From Rhodococcus jostii RHA1 (GTDB lineage Bacteria > Actinomycetota > Actinomycetes > Mycobacteriales > Mycobacteriaceae), in NCBI RefSeq assembly GCF_000014565.1, contig NC_008268.1, forward strand, positions 3,968,001 to 4,032,000: a stretch of 64,000 bases of DNA, in the 5' to 3' direction. The notes beneath the pieces were generated by a model. That model was not told the DNA's origin. It worked only from the letters and a program-made list of their open reading frames with translations, and made no database searches. The position numbers and the translations under genes were made by a program. Below, in pieces: positions 8,721-17,485 of this stretch; positions within the stretch are counted from its first letter, which is position 1, and each line of letters begins with the position of its first letter.

Positions 8721-10920
8721 TGGGAAGCATCGGAGTTCAATGGAGGGGTCGAGCGGATCACGCAGAATCGCTTCGGACGGACGCCGGTGCCCCCATGCAG
8801 AACCCTGCAGTGCCCGATCCCGCAGTACCCGATCCCGCGGTTCCCGATCGCGCGGGTCCCGGGTCAATCGACCCGCTGCTCGCGGCCCGGTTCGCGGTCC
8901 CGGCGGCCCCCAAGATCCTCGTCCGCCGGCCGGGGCTGCTCGACCGGCTGACCGCCGGAACGCGCGGTCCGGCGACCCTCGTCGCCGGACCGGCCGGCGC
9001 CGGCAAGACGGTGCTCGCCGCCCAGTGGGCCCGGGAGCACACGGCACTCCCACCCCCGGTATGGCTGACCGTGGAACCCGGCGACGCCCCGGGACTGTTC
9101 TGGGCCTATGTGCTCGAGGCGTTGCACCGGGGCGGGGTACTGCCGGTCGGGGTCGGGCGGCCGGAGCGGGCAGAGGAGGTCGACCACCCACTGCTGGTGC
9201 GGCTCGCCGACGCGTTGGCCGCCTCCCGGCAGCCGGCGATCCTGGTACTCGACCAGTTCGACGCGGCGTCCGCACCCGAGATCGCCGCCAGCCTGCACTT
9301 CGTCGTCACGCACGCCGCCGGCGGGCTGCGGCTCGTGCTCACTACCCGGACCGAGCCTCTGCTGCCGCTGCACCGCTACCGGGCGCACGGCGATATCACC
9401 GAGATCCGCAACGCCGACCTGATGTTCACCCCTGCGGAAGGCGAACTGCTGCTGCACTCGCACGGGCTGGAGATCTCGCGGGCGGGTGTTGCACTGCTGG
9501 CCGAACGCACCGCCGGCTGGGCTGCCGGGCTGCGACTGTCCGCGTTGGCGATGCAGCGCAGCACCGACCCGGAGGCGTTCATCGGCGCATTCGCCGCCGA
9601 CCGCACCACGATCGCCGACTACCTCCTCTCGGAGGTGTTCGCCGCACAGCCGCCCGCGGCGCAGGAGCTGCTGCTGTGTGCCTGCATCACCGACCGGATC
9701 CATCCCGAACTGGCGGACCTTCTCACCGGCCGCCGCGACGCCGACTGGACCCTGGCCCGCCTCGCCCGCGCCCACGCCTTCCTCGAACGCGTCGAGGGAT
9801 CGGCCTGGTACCGGCTGCATCCGCTGTTCGCCGAGGTGCTCCGCGCGCACCTCTCGCAGCGATACCCCGGCCTCGAACCCCGGCTGCGAGCCCAAGCGGC
9901 GCGCTGGTTCGCCGACACCGGGCGCGTCACCGATGCCGTCGCACAGGCCGCCGCCGCCGATGACTGGCAGTTCGCGGCCGGGCAGCTGGTCGACAACCTT
10001 GCCGTCGGCCGGCTCCTCACCGGACTCGACACCGCACGACTCGCTCAGGCGTTCGCCGCCATGCCGGCGGACCTGCCCGGCGCGGCCCCGGCGCTGGTGG
10101 ACGCCGCTCTCCGACTCGCCGATGGTGACCTGACCGGTTGCACGGCCGCGCTGACCCGGGCCGACGAGTTCCTGCGCGCCGGGCCCGTTGCCCCGGAACC
10201 CCAGCTGGTCCGTTCGATGGTCGGGGTGCTCGCGGGACGGGCCGCCGGCGATCTGGCCGCCACCCGGCAGGCGGCGACCACCGCCGACCGGCTGCTCCAC
10301 ACGGTGCCGCAGCCCCTGCGCGGGCAACACCCCGAGATCCCCGCGATGGTGCTGGGTGGGCTCGGCTCGGCCGAACTCGGCGCCGGCCATCTCGACCGCG
10401 CCGAACAGATACTCACCGACGCGGTCACCGCGAGCGAGCGACCCGGAACCCAACAGCCGCTGCGGGATTCGCTGGGCTCCCTCGCCCTGGTCGAGCTGCT
10501 GCAGGGACGTCTGAGACAAGCCCTGGCACACTCGCGCCGAGCGCTCGCCGTCGCCGAGCGCTCCGCGGTGCCACCGGACGACCTGGTCGGGCTCAGTCAC
10601 CTCGTCCTGGCCGGAGTCGCGGCCGAACACGACGACCGGGCGGCCGCCCACACCCATCTCGACCTGGCAATCGAGCCCGCCGGACCCCGGCCCGCCCCCA
10701 TGACGACGGCAACGGCCGCCGTCATCTGCTCCCGGCTCGCCACCGCCGACGGTGATTGGCGCGGCGCCCTCGAGATCCTGCGCACCGCGGAAACAGCCCT
10801 GGTTCACCCCCCGCCTCAGTGGGCGGCGGATGAATTGGTCATCGCCGCATCCTGCGCCCACCTCGCGCACGCCGACACCCGGGCGGCCCTCGAAGTCCTC
10901 GACGCCGCACCCTCCGGCCG

Positions 10921-11175
10921 TCCGGAGCACGCCGTGGACCGCAACGCTTCCCCCGCTCCGGCAGCCAGAGCTACCCCACCCCGGCCGCGGAGGCCGATGC
11001 CGACGGGTCGACCACAATCCACTTCGCCCCCGAAAAGCCGGACGGGGTTGCTGACGGCAACTGGATCCAGAGCGATCCGGGCAAGGGCTGGTTTGTCATC
11101 CTGCGCTTCTTCAGCCCGCTGCAATCGTTCTTCGACAAGACCTGGAGACCCAGCGAGGTCGACCGGGTGCGGTGA
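10921..11175 (+). pseudogene. 3' fragment of a DUF1254/DUF1214 gene
   Basis: In a frame different from the MalT-like gene, the DNA reads PQRFPRSGSQSYPTPAAEA, then GNWIQSDPGKGWFVILRFF and SPLQSFFDKTWRPSEVDRV followed by TGA at 11173. This is the conserved C-terminal end of DUF1254/DUF1214 proteins (about 80 of some 450 residues). The 5' part is missing and replaced by the MalT-like gene. The last 64 bp closely match the end of the second DUF1254 relic at 12761-12824. Confidence 0.8.
11112..11175 (+). repeat. Direct repeat A (end of DUF1214 relic)
   Basis: 64 bp that match 12761-12824 at about 54 positions, both ending in the stop codon of a DUF1214 frame. The pair flanks the antiporter gene at 1.65 kb spacing. 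It reflects paralogous gene ends and could have served as a recombination substrate. Confidence 0.75.
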
Positions 11176-11187
11176 GGCGGTGACATC

Positions 11188-12441
11188 GTGACGTGGGCAT
11201 TGCCCGCAATCGCCGGAGTGTTGCTCGTCTTCGCCGCGATCTCCGGCCGCATCGAGGGCACACCGATCACCGCCCCGATCGTCTTCACCGGCAGTGGCCT
11301 CCTACTCGGGGGCATATCGGTGGGGCTGATCGACATCGAGTCCACTGCCGAGATCATCAAGCTCCTCGCCGAGGTGACGCTGGCGCTGGTGCTGTTCTCC
11401 GATGCCTCCCACGTGGACCTGCCCGCGCTGCGCGCCGAGATCTCCTTGCCGGCACGTCTGCTCGGCATCGGGCTGCCGTTGACGATCGCGGTGGGTTTCG
11501 GCGCCGCGGTGGTGATGCTCGGTGACTTCGCCTGGCCCGAGGCGCTGCTCCTCGCGGTGATCCTCGCCCCCACCGATGCCGCGCTCGGGCAGGCCGTGGT
11601 CACGCTCCCGCTTCTCCCGTCCCGGGTGCGGCAGGGCTTGAACGTCGAAAGCGGTCTCAACGACGGAATCTGCGTGCCACTGTTTCTGATCGTGCTGGCG
11701 ATTGCCCAGGCCGAGTCGGGGGCGATCGGGCACGGCGCCGCCGTCCGGTTGGTCGCCGAACAGATCGGGTACGGCATCGTGGCCGGCCTCGCCGCCGGGG
11801 TGATCGCGGCCGCGATCCTGATCACCGCCCAACGGCGCGGAACGATCGACCCGTTGTGGGCGCAGATCGTTCCCGTCGCCGCTGCTGTCCTCGCCTACAC
11901 CGTCGCCGTGCCGCTGGGCGGGTCGGGCTTCATCGCCGCGTTCGTCGGTGGACTGACCTACGGGACGATCCGCCGCCGCAAGGCGGCCGGCAGTGACGGT
12001 GCGGGCCTCCTCGACGAGTCCGGGGACCTGTTCAATGCCGTGACCTTCATCGTCTTCGGCGCCATCCTGCTCGGCCCCGCCCTCGGCCACCTGTCCTGGG
12101 CGGTGCTCGGCTACGCGGTGGTGAGCCTGACCGTCGTCCGCATGATCCCGGTGGCGTTGTCGATGATCGGGATGCACGCTCGCGCCCCTACCGTCGGCTT
12201 CATCGGCTGGTTCGGCCCCCGCGGGCTCGCCACCATCGTCTTCGCGATTCTCATCCTCGAAGAGCCCGGCGAACTACCCCACGAGGAACTGCTCCTGACC
12301 ACCGCGATCATCACGATCGGCCTCTCGGTCCTCGCTCACGGGCTCAGCGCCGCCCCGCTGGCCAACCGCTACGCCACCTGGTTCCGCAACAACCCCCGCG
12401 GCGAGGAACAACCCGCCCAGGAAGCGACACCCTCGACCTGA
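11188..12441 (+). CDS. Cation:proton antiporter (CPA1/NhaP-like)
   Basis: 417 residues with about 12 membrane helices. Core antiporter signatures are LAPTDAALGQAVV (the TDxxL type of transport motif in helix 5), NVESGLNDGICVPLFL (ESGxND) and GWFGPRGLATIVFAI. These support electroneutral Na+ or K+/H+ exchange at the inner membrane. GTG start at 11188 preceded by GAGG; it begins within the last codons of the upstream hybrid frame. The gene is intact although it stands between two ruined DUF1254 genes, which suggests the rearrangement left it functional or it arrived with them. Ends with a short hydrophilic tail. Confidence 0.93.
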   Translation: MTWALPAIAGVLLVFAAISGRIEGTPITAPIVFTGSGLLLGGISVGLIDIESTAEIIKLLAEVTLALVLFSDASHVDLPALRAEISLPARLLGIGLPLTIAVGFGAAVVMLGDFAWPEALLLAVILAPTDAALGQAVVTLPLLPSRVRQGLNVESGLNDGICVPLFLIVLAIAQAESGAIGHGAAVRLVAEQIGYGIVAGLAAGVIAAAILITAQRRGTIDPLWAQIVPVAAAVLAYTVAVPLGGSGFIAAFVGGLTYGTIRRRKAAGSDGAGLLDESGDLFNAVTFIVFGAILLGPALGHLSWAVLGYAVVSLTVVRMIPVALSMIGMHARAPTVGFIGWFGPRGLATIVFAILILEEPGELPHEELLLTTAIITIGLSVLAHGLSAAPLANRYATWFRNNPRGEEQPAQEATPST

Positions 12442-12551
12442 CCGCCGGGCACCGAACAATCGAAGTCCGCACCGACGAACCCAGATTGGCGCGCGGTGCG
12501 CGCAACCGTGGTCGCGTGTCGCCGGCGTCAAGACTGGAAGGAACCTCTCAG

Positions 12552-12824
12552 ATGACTGTCGACCGAGAAACCCTGGAACTGTTCTCCGCGCCGGACCGGA
12601 TGGAAATCCGCCTCGGCACTGTGGAGTTCACCGACGGTGCACTGGCCAGGGACACCGTGGAGAAGACGTACGACCATATGGACTTCCGGCACGGAGTGAA
12701 CGTCTTCCTCAACGCCTTCCAAGGGGCGGTCGTTGATGTTCGACGCATCCTTCGGTTGTACAGCCCGCTGCGATCCTTCTTCGACAAGACTTGGCGACCG
12801 AGCGAAATCGAGCGGGTGCAGTAA
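12552..12824 (+). pseudogene. DUF1254 gene with large internal deletion
   Basis: 90 codons, ATG at 12552 behind a good AAGGA site. Residues 1-60 are a normal DUF1254 N-terminus (LGTVEFTDGALARDTVEKTY, YDHMDFRHGVNVFLNAFQGA). At about 12735 it passes in frame into the extreme C-terminus (LRLYSPLRSFFDKTWRPSEI). A full protein is about 450 residues, so roughly 350 are missing. The frame stays open, so a mini-protein may be made but would lack the fold core. Confidence 0.85.
12761..12824 (+). repeat. Direct repeat B (end of deleted DUF1254 gene)
   Basis: Partner of the repeat at 11112-11175; differences are scattered third-position-like changes, as expected for diverged paralogues and not for a recent duplication. 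Confidence 0.75.
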
Positions 12825-12868
12825 CGCGGGAGGGAAGTCTTCCGCGAGTGTCCCAGGGAGGCGACCTG

Positions 12869-12979
12869 ATGCCCGACCACTCACCGGCGCCGACACGCAC
12901 GAGTCGGCGTGCACAGCTGCGCGGAGCGATTGCGCGTCCGACACTGACAAAGCGCCGAGAGCCCACGGACCCCGTCTAG
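12869..12979 (+). CDS. Possible 36-residue peptide
   Basis: Short frame with a GGAGG site seven bases before ATG at 12869. The product is basic and Pro/Thr/Arg-rich (begins MPDHSPAPTRTSRRAQLRG). No family recognised. It lies just behind the deleted DUF1254 gene and could be chance; included only for its ribosome site. Confidence 0.25.
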   Translation: MPDHSPAPTRTSRRAQLRGAIARPTLTKRREPTDPV

Positions 12980-13051
12980 AAGAATCGGGCTCGCCCTCGA
13001 CGTCGTGCGACCGGAGGCGCGAGGCGTCGGACCGTCATGTCGGTGCCGTTC

Positions 13052-13582
13052 TCAGGATTTGGAGGCCTCGTCGATCTCCTTGCTGACCTGCTCGGTGTCC
13101 GCCTCGAGTTGCTTCTTGGTCACCTTGGATGCGCGTTCGAGTGCCTTCTCGACGCGCGCCTCGAGGTCCGTCGCCGCAACGACGATCAGTCCGCTGTCAC
13201 CGTCGTCGAGCAGCTCGCCCACTTCCTTCAGGTCGGAGCGGCTCATCCCGGCGGCGACGTGCCCGCCGAGGGCCCCGAGACCGGCTCCGCCGGCGCCGCC
13301 CAACAACAGCCCGGCCCCGAGCCCGACGGCGGGGAACAGGGCAACGAGCGCACCCCCGACCAGGCCGATGCCGAGTCCGCCCCAGGCGCCCTGCCGGGTC
13401 GGCTGCTCATGCTTCTTGACGATCTTGATCTTGCCATTGTCCGTTCTGGTGATGACGGCGGCATCGTAGGTATCGACGAGGCCCGTCTCGACGTAGAGAT
13501 CGTGCACGGCGTCGTAGTCGGCGATCGCGGCGTCCTGCGAGTCGTAGGTCGCCGCCAGGAGAGCGAATGTATCGAGGGCCAT
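13052..13582 (-). CDS. DUF1269-type general-stress-like protein
   Basis: 176 residues. ATG at 13582 with GGAGG five bases upstream. N-terminal alpha/beta part (TFALLAATYDSQDAAIADYD), then a strongly Gly-rich hydrophobic middle (about 66-110, AGLLLGGAGGAGLGALGG), then an acidic helical tail. Proteins of this COG4803/DUF1269 type are membrane-associated and often stress-induced in actinobacteria; no reaction is known. Monocistronic. The second copy of the 29-bp operator-like sequence lies about 220 bp upstream, linking it with the AI-2E operon. Confidence 0.8.
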   Translation of the reverse strand: MALDTFALLAATYDSQDAAIADYDAVHDLYVETGLVDTYDAAVITRTDNGKIKIVKKHEQPTRQGAWGGLGIGLVGGALVALFPAVGLGAGLLLGGAGGAGLGALGGHVAAGMSRSDLKEVGELLDDGDSGLIVVAATDLEARVEKALERASKVTKKQLEADTEQVSKEIDEASKS

Positions 13583-13889
13583 GGTTTCCTCCATGTGATG
13601 TGGATTCGGTGGGTCAGTGAAAGCTCGGGCTAGGTCGGCCACCCGGCCGGTAGGGTCGACCGGCTCGGCCGGCAGTTGGCCTTCGTGCGGCATGGCTCCA
13701 ACCGATCGCGGATATCGATTGACGACACCTCGATCCGGTTGGGCATGCCGTAGCGCCTCGCATTGTGTCCGGCTTCCAGCCTCGACACCCGCAGCGCCGG
13801 TCACATCCCCCGAAACGGGTGACTACCCGCGTAGTGGGTGCGTGCGCATGAGGATTACGGGCATAGTGCTGCCACATCGCGCCGGTGGC
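13583..13889. other. Upstream region of the DUF1269 gene
   Basis: 307 bp without a convincing gene. It contains the operator-like sequence at 13799-13827; nothing else stands out. Confidence 0.5.
13799..13827. promoter_or_regulatory. Operator-like sequence, copy 2
   Basis: Same core palindrome TCCCCCG-AAA-CGGGTGA as at 8692-8720, with two differences over 29 bp. Its only plausible target here is the minus-strand DUF1269 gene, since the other neighbour is a gene end. Confidence 0.55.
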
Positions 13890-14854
13890 CTATTGGCCGG
13901 CGGGTGCGAGCAGTAACGCCCTCTCCGCGATGTCGGAGGCTGCGGAAATGTCTGGGGGAGAAAGGAAGTCGTCGGCACCGTAGGCAGGATCGGGATAGTT
14001 GTAGTATCCGTGTGCTGTCTGCAATCCCAGCAGACCCTGATCGAGGAAGTTCTTCTCGATGTAGTGGGCATTCCGGAGCATCTGCTCGTCGTTGTTCACA
14101 TGTCCCCAGTGGTCGAGCACATTGAACACGGTGGTCATGCCGATGACGTCCATCAACCCCAATGGGCCCATGGAGCAGCCACGATTGACGATCATGTACG
14201 TTCGGTCGACGTCCTCGGCTGTTGCGACATCGTTTGTCACGAGAGTCTGTGCGGCATTCAGCAGGGGAACGAGCCAGGTATTGATGGCGTACCCATTCTG
14301 CTGCTTCTGTATCGGGACGGGGACCATGCCGATTTCGATGCCGAACTCGGTGGCCGCGATCAACGTATCTCGCGCGGTTTCCGGGTGCGCCATGATCTCG
14401 ACGGCATTCAGTTTCCAGATGAGATTGGCGAAGTGCAGCGCGCAGTATTTTTCCGGACGTCCGGTCGCTGCCGCAAAGTCCTGCGGCAACAATGTCGACG
14501 AGTTCGTCGCGATCATCGTGTGTTCGGGGAGGTGCGGTGCCATGGTCTCGTAGACGCTGGTCTTCACGTCGGGCCTCTCCGATACCGCTTCGATGACCAA
14601 GTCTGCATGCTGAACGGCCTCGGAAATGTCGGTGCTGTAGGTCAACCGTTTCCGGGTCTTCGCGATGTCCTCGTCGCGGCGACGTCCACGCGGTAGATGT
14701 CGGCGTACATTTCGTGCGCAGCACGGCAATTGTCGATGGCCTTCTGGTGTAGGTCGTAGACGACAACGTCCTTTCCCTTGAACGCGCTGTGCCATGCAAT
14801 CTGCCCGCCGAGGACACCTGCGCCCAATACGGTGACCCGATTCAGGTCGGACAT
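13890..14854 (-). pseudogene. 3-hydroxyacyl-CoA dehydrogenase with a frameshift
   Basis: Start ATG 14854 (GGAGAAG upstream) reads VTVLGAGVLGGQIAWHSAF, a Rossmann NAD site, up to ADIYRVDVAA. Homology then jumps to another frame at DEDIAKTRKRLTYSTDIS near 14,680 and continues to the stop at 13890 with IATNSSTLLPQDFAAATG and HFANLIWKLNAVEIMAHPET (the His is the usual catalytic position). The two parts together give a full-length single-domain enzyme of about 320 residues. One base gained or lost at 14,680-14,690 explains it. It could be real inactivation or a sequencing error. It is third in the monooxygenase/hydrolase unit. Confidence 0.85.
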
Positions 14855-14909
14855 AACTTCTCCGTTCGTGTTCGGTGATGCACATTTCTGATGTGCGATA
14901 GGTGCCGTC

Positions 14910-15842
14910 TCACATCGTCAGTGACGGCGTGCTGCGGACGGGGTCGAGGACTTGGTGGAGAAAGGCGAGCTGGTCGGCCAGTGCCTGCTGCTGCCACGGC
15001 CCCTGGTAGACGTCGAAGTGATCGACGGGGTACTCGCGTAGTTGCGCGAGCGGACCGGCCTTCGCGGCGGTCCGGCGCGCGGCGTCAGGCGGCGCGATGC
15101 GGTCGCGTGAGCCGACTTGCACCAGGATCGGGCAGGTGAGACGACGGGCGAACGTAGTGGGCCGGTTCAACCCGACCTCCAGTGCTGTGCGTGCACACAC
15201 TTCGTTGCGCCAGGTGGCGCCGGCCATGGAGGTGTAGGCCTCCTCGGCGCCGGGCGTGCTGATGATCGCCGCCGACCCGGGCTGCCCGACCACCGGAACG
15301 TGGTGCGGTGCGCGCTTGGTCAGCGCACGGGCGACGTCCCGCAACCCGTGTCCGGTGGCGCGAACCAGCTGGCCGGGTCCGGCATAGCGGGCGATCTGCA
15401 CCAGGGCGGCCGACCCGTCGGTGGCCGGTGTCATGGAAACGACCGCCGAGATGCGCCGATCCTCCGCCGCGACCGCGATGACGTGACCACCGGAGTACGA
15501 CGTCCCCCACAGTGCGATCCGGTCCGGGTCGACGCCCGGCAGGCGGCGGGCCGCATCGATCGCGGCACGGTAGTCCTGTCGCTGACGCCGGAACGAAACA
15601 TCCTGGCGTGGACTGCCGTCCGAGTCACCGAAGCCGCGGTAGTCGAAGACGAACGCATCGATGCCTGCCTCAGCGAATGCCTCGGCGTAGCTCAGCAGGC
15701 CGGTGTCCCGGGTGCCGCCGAAGCCGTGTGCCATGACCACGCACGGCCGGCCGGGTTCCCGGTCCGCCGCGTCGGTGGTGGCCGGAACGTGCCAGGCCGC
15801 ACAGGTGACGCCGTGGCTGGTGAAGGTGATCTCGTTCTTCAT
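14910..15842 (-). CDS. Alpha/beta hydrolase (peptidase S15/DLH-like)
   Basis: 310 residues from ATG 15842, chosen for GGAG eight bases upstream; an in-frame start six codons earlier is less good. VMAHGFGGTRDTG forms the oxyanion region, ALWGTSYSGGHV carries the nucleophile elbow GTSYSG, VQVGSRDRIAPPDAAR holds the probable acid and PVDHFDVY the His. The family hydrolyses esters, acyl-CoA or C-C bonds; the substrate is unknown. Fifteen bp behind a Baeyer-Villiger-type monooxygenase, so it could cleave the ester that enzyme makes (inference). Confidence 0.87.
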   Translation of the reverse strand: MKNEITFTSHGVTCAAWHVPATTDAADREPGRPCVVMAHGFGGTRDTGLLSYAEAFAEAGIDAFVFDYRGFGDSDGSPRQDVSFRRQRQDYRAAIDAARRLPGVDPDRIALWGTSYSGGHVIAVAAEDRRISAVVSMTPATDGSAALVQIARYAGPGQLVRATGHGLRDVARALTKRAPHHVPVVGQPGSAAIISTPGAEEAYTSMAGATWRNEVCARTALEVGLNRPTTFARRLTCPILVQVGSRDRIAPPDAARRTAAKAGPLAQLREYPVDHFDVYQGPWQQQALADQLAFLHQVLDPVRSTPSLTM

Positions 15843-15856
15843 CGTGCTCGCTCCGA

Positions 15857-17359
15857 TCACGAGGCCAGCAGAGCCGGCTGGTTGGCGGTGAATCGCAGGT
15901 CGGCGTCCTCGATCGGCCCCTCACGCAGCCGCTCGACGTCCTTCTCGTAGGCCATCGCGGCCGTCCACGGGCCGCTGGTGCCTGCACGGGGGAACGCGGC
16001 GACCGCACGCTGGACGTATCCGGAGGTGAGGTCGAGCAACGGGACCCGTTCCATGCCCGGATCGGTGAGGACCGGTTCGACTGTGGTGTAGCCGCGCTCG
16101 TCCATGTGGTCGAGCAGTCGGCAGAAGTGCTCGCTGATGAGGTCGACCTTGAGCGTCCAGGAGATGTTCGTGTAGCCGAGTGCGAACACGAAGTTCGGTA
16201 GGCCGCTGAGCATCATCGACTTGTAGACGGTCGTGTCGGGCGGATTCACCGGCTCTCCGTCGACACTGAGCTGGATCGCACCGAACGCGAGCATGTTCAG
16301 ACCGGTGGCGGTGACGACGATGTCGGCCTCGAGTTCCTGGCCGGACTCGAGCCGGATCCCGGTTGCGGTGAAACGCTCGATCCGGTCCGTCACGACCGAG
16401 GCGTGGCCTGTCGAGATCGCCTTGAACAGGTCGCCGTTGGGCACCATGCACAGGCGCTGATCCCAGGGGTTGTAGCGGGGGGTGAAGTGGGTGTCGACGT
16501 CGAAGTTCTTGGGCAGTTGGCGGCGGGCGTTGGCGATCAACAGCTTGCGCATGAGCTTCGGGGAGCGGCGGCAGGCCTTGAAGATCCCGCGGTGCATCAT
16601 GATGTTCTTGCGCCGGATGATCGGGTAGGCACGCTTCGGGCCGATCAGCTTGTTGAGCGTGTTCGCGATCGCGTCCTCGGCCGGCAGCGAGAGCACGTAG
16701 CTCGGCGAGCGCTGCAACATCGTGATGTGCGCGGCGGTGCCGGCCATCGCGGGGATCAGCGTTGCCGCGGTCGCGCCGCTGCCGATGACAACCACCTTCT
16801 TGCCGGAGTAGTCGAGCTCTTCGGGCCAGTGCTGGGGATGAACCACTTGGCCGGTGAAGTCCTCGATGCCGTCGAACTCGGGCGTGAAGCCGGCCTCGTG
16901 GTTGTAGTAGCCGGTGCCGGAGAACAGGAATCGCGCGGTGATCTGCACGGTCTCGTCGCTGCCGGAACGTTGCGCGGTCACGGTCCAGCGCCCCGCCGAC
17001 GAGGAGAACTCCGCCGACGACACCCGGTATCCGAATCGGATGTGCTCGTCGATGTGGTTCTCGGTGACGGTCTCCTGCAGGTAGTCCAGGATGATGTGCG
17101 CGTCGGCGATCGCCTTCTTGTGCGTCCACGGCTTGAATCCGAAGCCGAAGGTCGGCATGTCGGAGTCCGAGCGGATCCCCGGGTAGCGGAACTGGGTCCA
17201 CGTCCCGCCGATCGCGTCCTTACCCTCCAGGATCGCGAACGTCGTGTCGGGCCGGCGGGTCTTCAGGTGGTAGGCCGCACCGATTCCGGAGATGCCGGCG
17301 CCGATGATCAACACATCGAAGTCCATGGTCTCCACCTCGGGGATTGTCGTGATCGTCAC
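15857..17359 (-). CDS. Flavin-containing Baeyer-Villiger-type monooxygenase
   Basis: 500 residues from a GTG at 17359 with AGGAG six bases upstream; a GTG at 17404 would add 15 residues but has no ribosome site. FAD site GAGISG at 20-25, the Baeyer-Villiger fingerprint FTGQVVHPQHW at 168-178, and the NADPH Rossmann GSGATA at 193-198. Such enzymes insert oxygen next to a ketone to give an ester, or oxidise S/N, using NADPH and O2. The EthA-like length and motif make a ketone or thioamide substrate plausible. First gene of a unit with a hydrolase and a hydroxyacyl-CoA dehydrogenase, divergent from a PucR regulator that probably controls it. Confidence 0.92.
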   Translation of the reverse strand: MTITTIPEVETMDFDVLIIGAGISGIGAAYHLKTRRPDTTFAILEGKDAIGGTWTQFRYPGIRSDSDMPTFGFGFKPWTHKKAIADAHIILDYLQETVTENHIDEHIRFGYRVSSAEFSSSAGRWTVTAQRSGSDETVQITARFLFSGTGYYNHEAGFTPEFDGIEDFTGQVVHPQHWPEELDYSGKKVVVIGSGATAATLIPAMAGTAAHITMLQRSPSYVLSLPAEDAIANTLNKLIGPKRAYPIIRRKNIMMHRGIFKACRRSPKLMRKLLIANARRQLPKNFDVDTHFTPRYNPWDQRLCMVPNGDLFKAISTGHASVVTDRIERFTATGIRLESGQELEADIVVTATGLNMLAFGAIQLSVDGEPVNPPDTTVYKSMMLSGLPNFVFALGYTNISWTLKVDLISEHFCRLLDHMDERGYTTVEPVLTDPGMERVPLLDLTSGYVQRAVAAFPRAGTSGPWTAAMAYEKDVERLREGPIEDADLRFTANQPALLAS

Positions 17360-17485
17360 TGGGGTCTCCTGGTCGCTGTCGTGCGAGGTTGTGATGTGTT
17401 TCACAGTAGGTCTGCACCCGCGCCCAGCGACATGTCCGCTCGCCTAATCCTTGCCCCCAACTATGTGCGGTAGCACACTCGTTTC

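Larger units (their letters stand above)
8795..11191 (+). pseudogene. MalT/LuxR-type ATP-binding regulator, truncated, without DNA-binding domain
   Basis: Open frame of 798 codons. After a short repeat AVPDPAVPDPAVPD (residues 5-18) comes the STAND/MalT ATPase: Walker A GPAGAGKT at 65-72, a hydrophobic Walker B region (AILVLDQFDA), and ALLAERTAGWAAGLRL. TPR-like helices continue to about position 10,920. There the homology stops: the remaining codons are low-complexity Pro/Arg residues, because the DNA is the 3' end of a DUF1214 gene in another frame. The LuxR helix-turn-helix expected at the C-terminus is absent. A truncated protein could still be made, but could not bind DNA in the usual way. 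The start is uncertain; no clear ribosome site. Confidence 0.8.

Noticed and set aside
8806..8848. Repeated AVPDP codons as a possible CRISPR or tandem array
   Set aside because: Only three short units inside a reading frame; no spacers.
8864..11017. Long open frame antisense to the MalT-like gene
   Set aside because: Gly/Arg/Gln-rich translation typical of the opposite strand of a high-GC gene; no family features.
10900..12860. Insertion sequence or transposon around the DUF1254 relics
   Set aside because: No transposase, terminal inverted repeats or target duplications; the repeats are paralogous gene ends.
12791..12979. 62-codon frame overlapping the end of the deleted DUF1254 gene
   Set aside because: First half overlaps the DUF1254 end in another frame; only the last 36 codons have a ribosome site, listed separately with low confidence.
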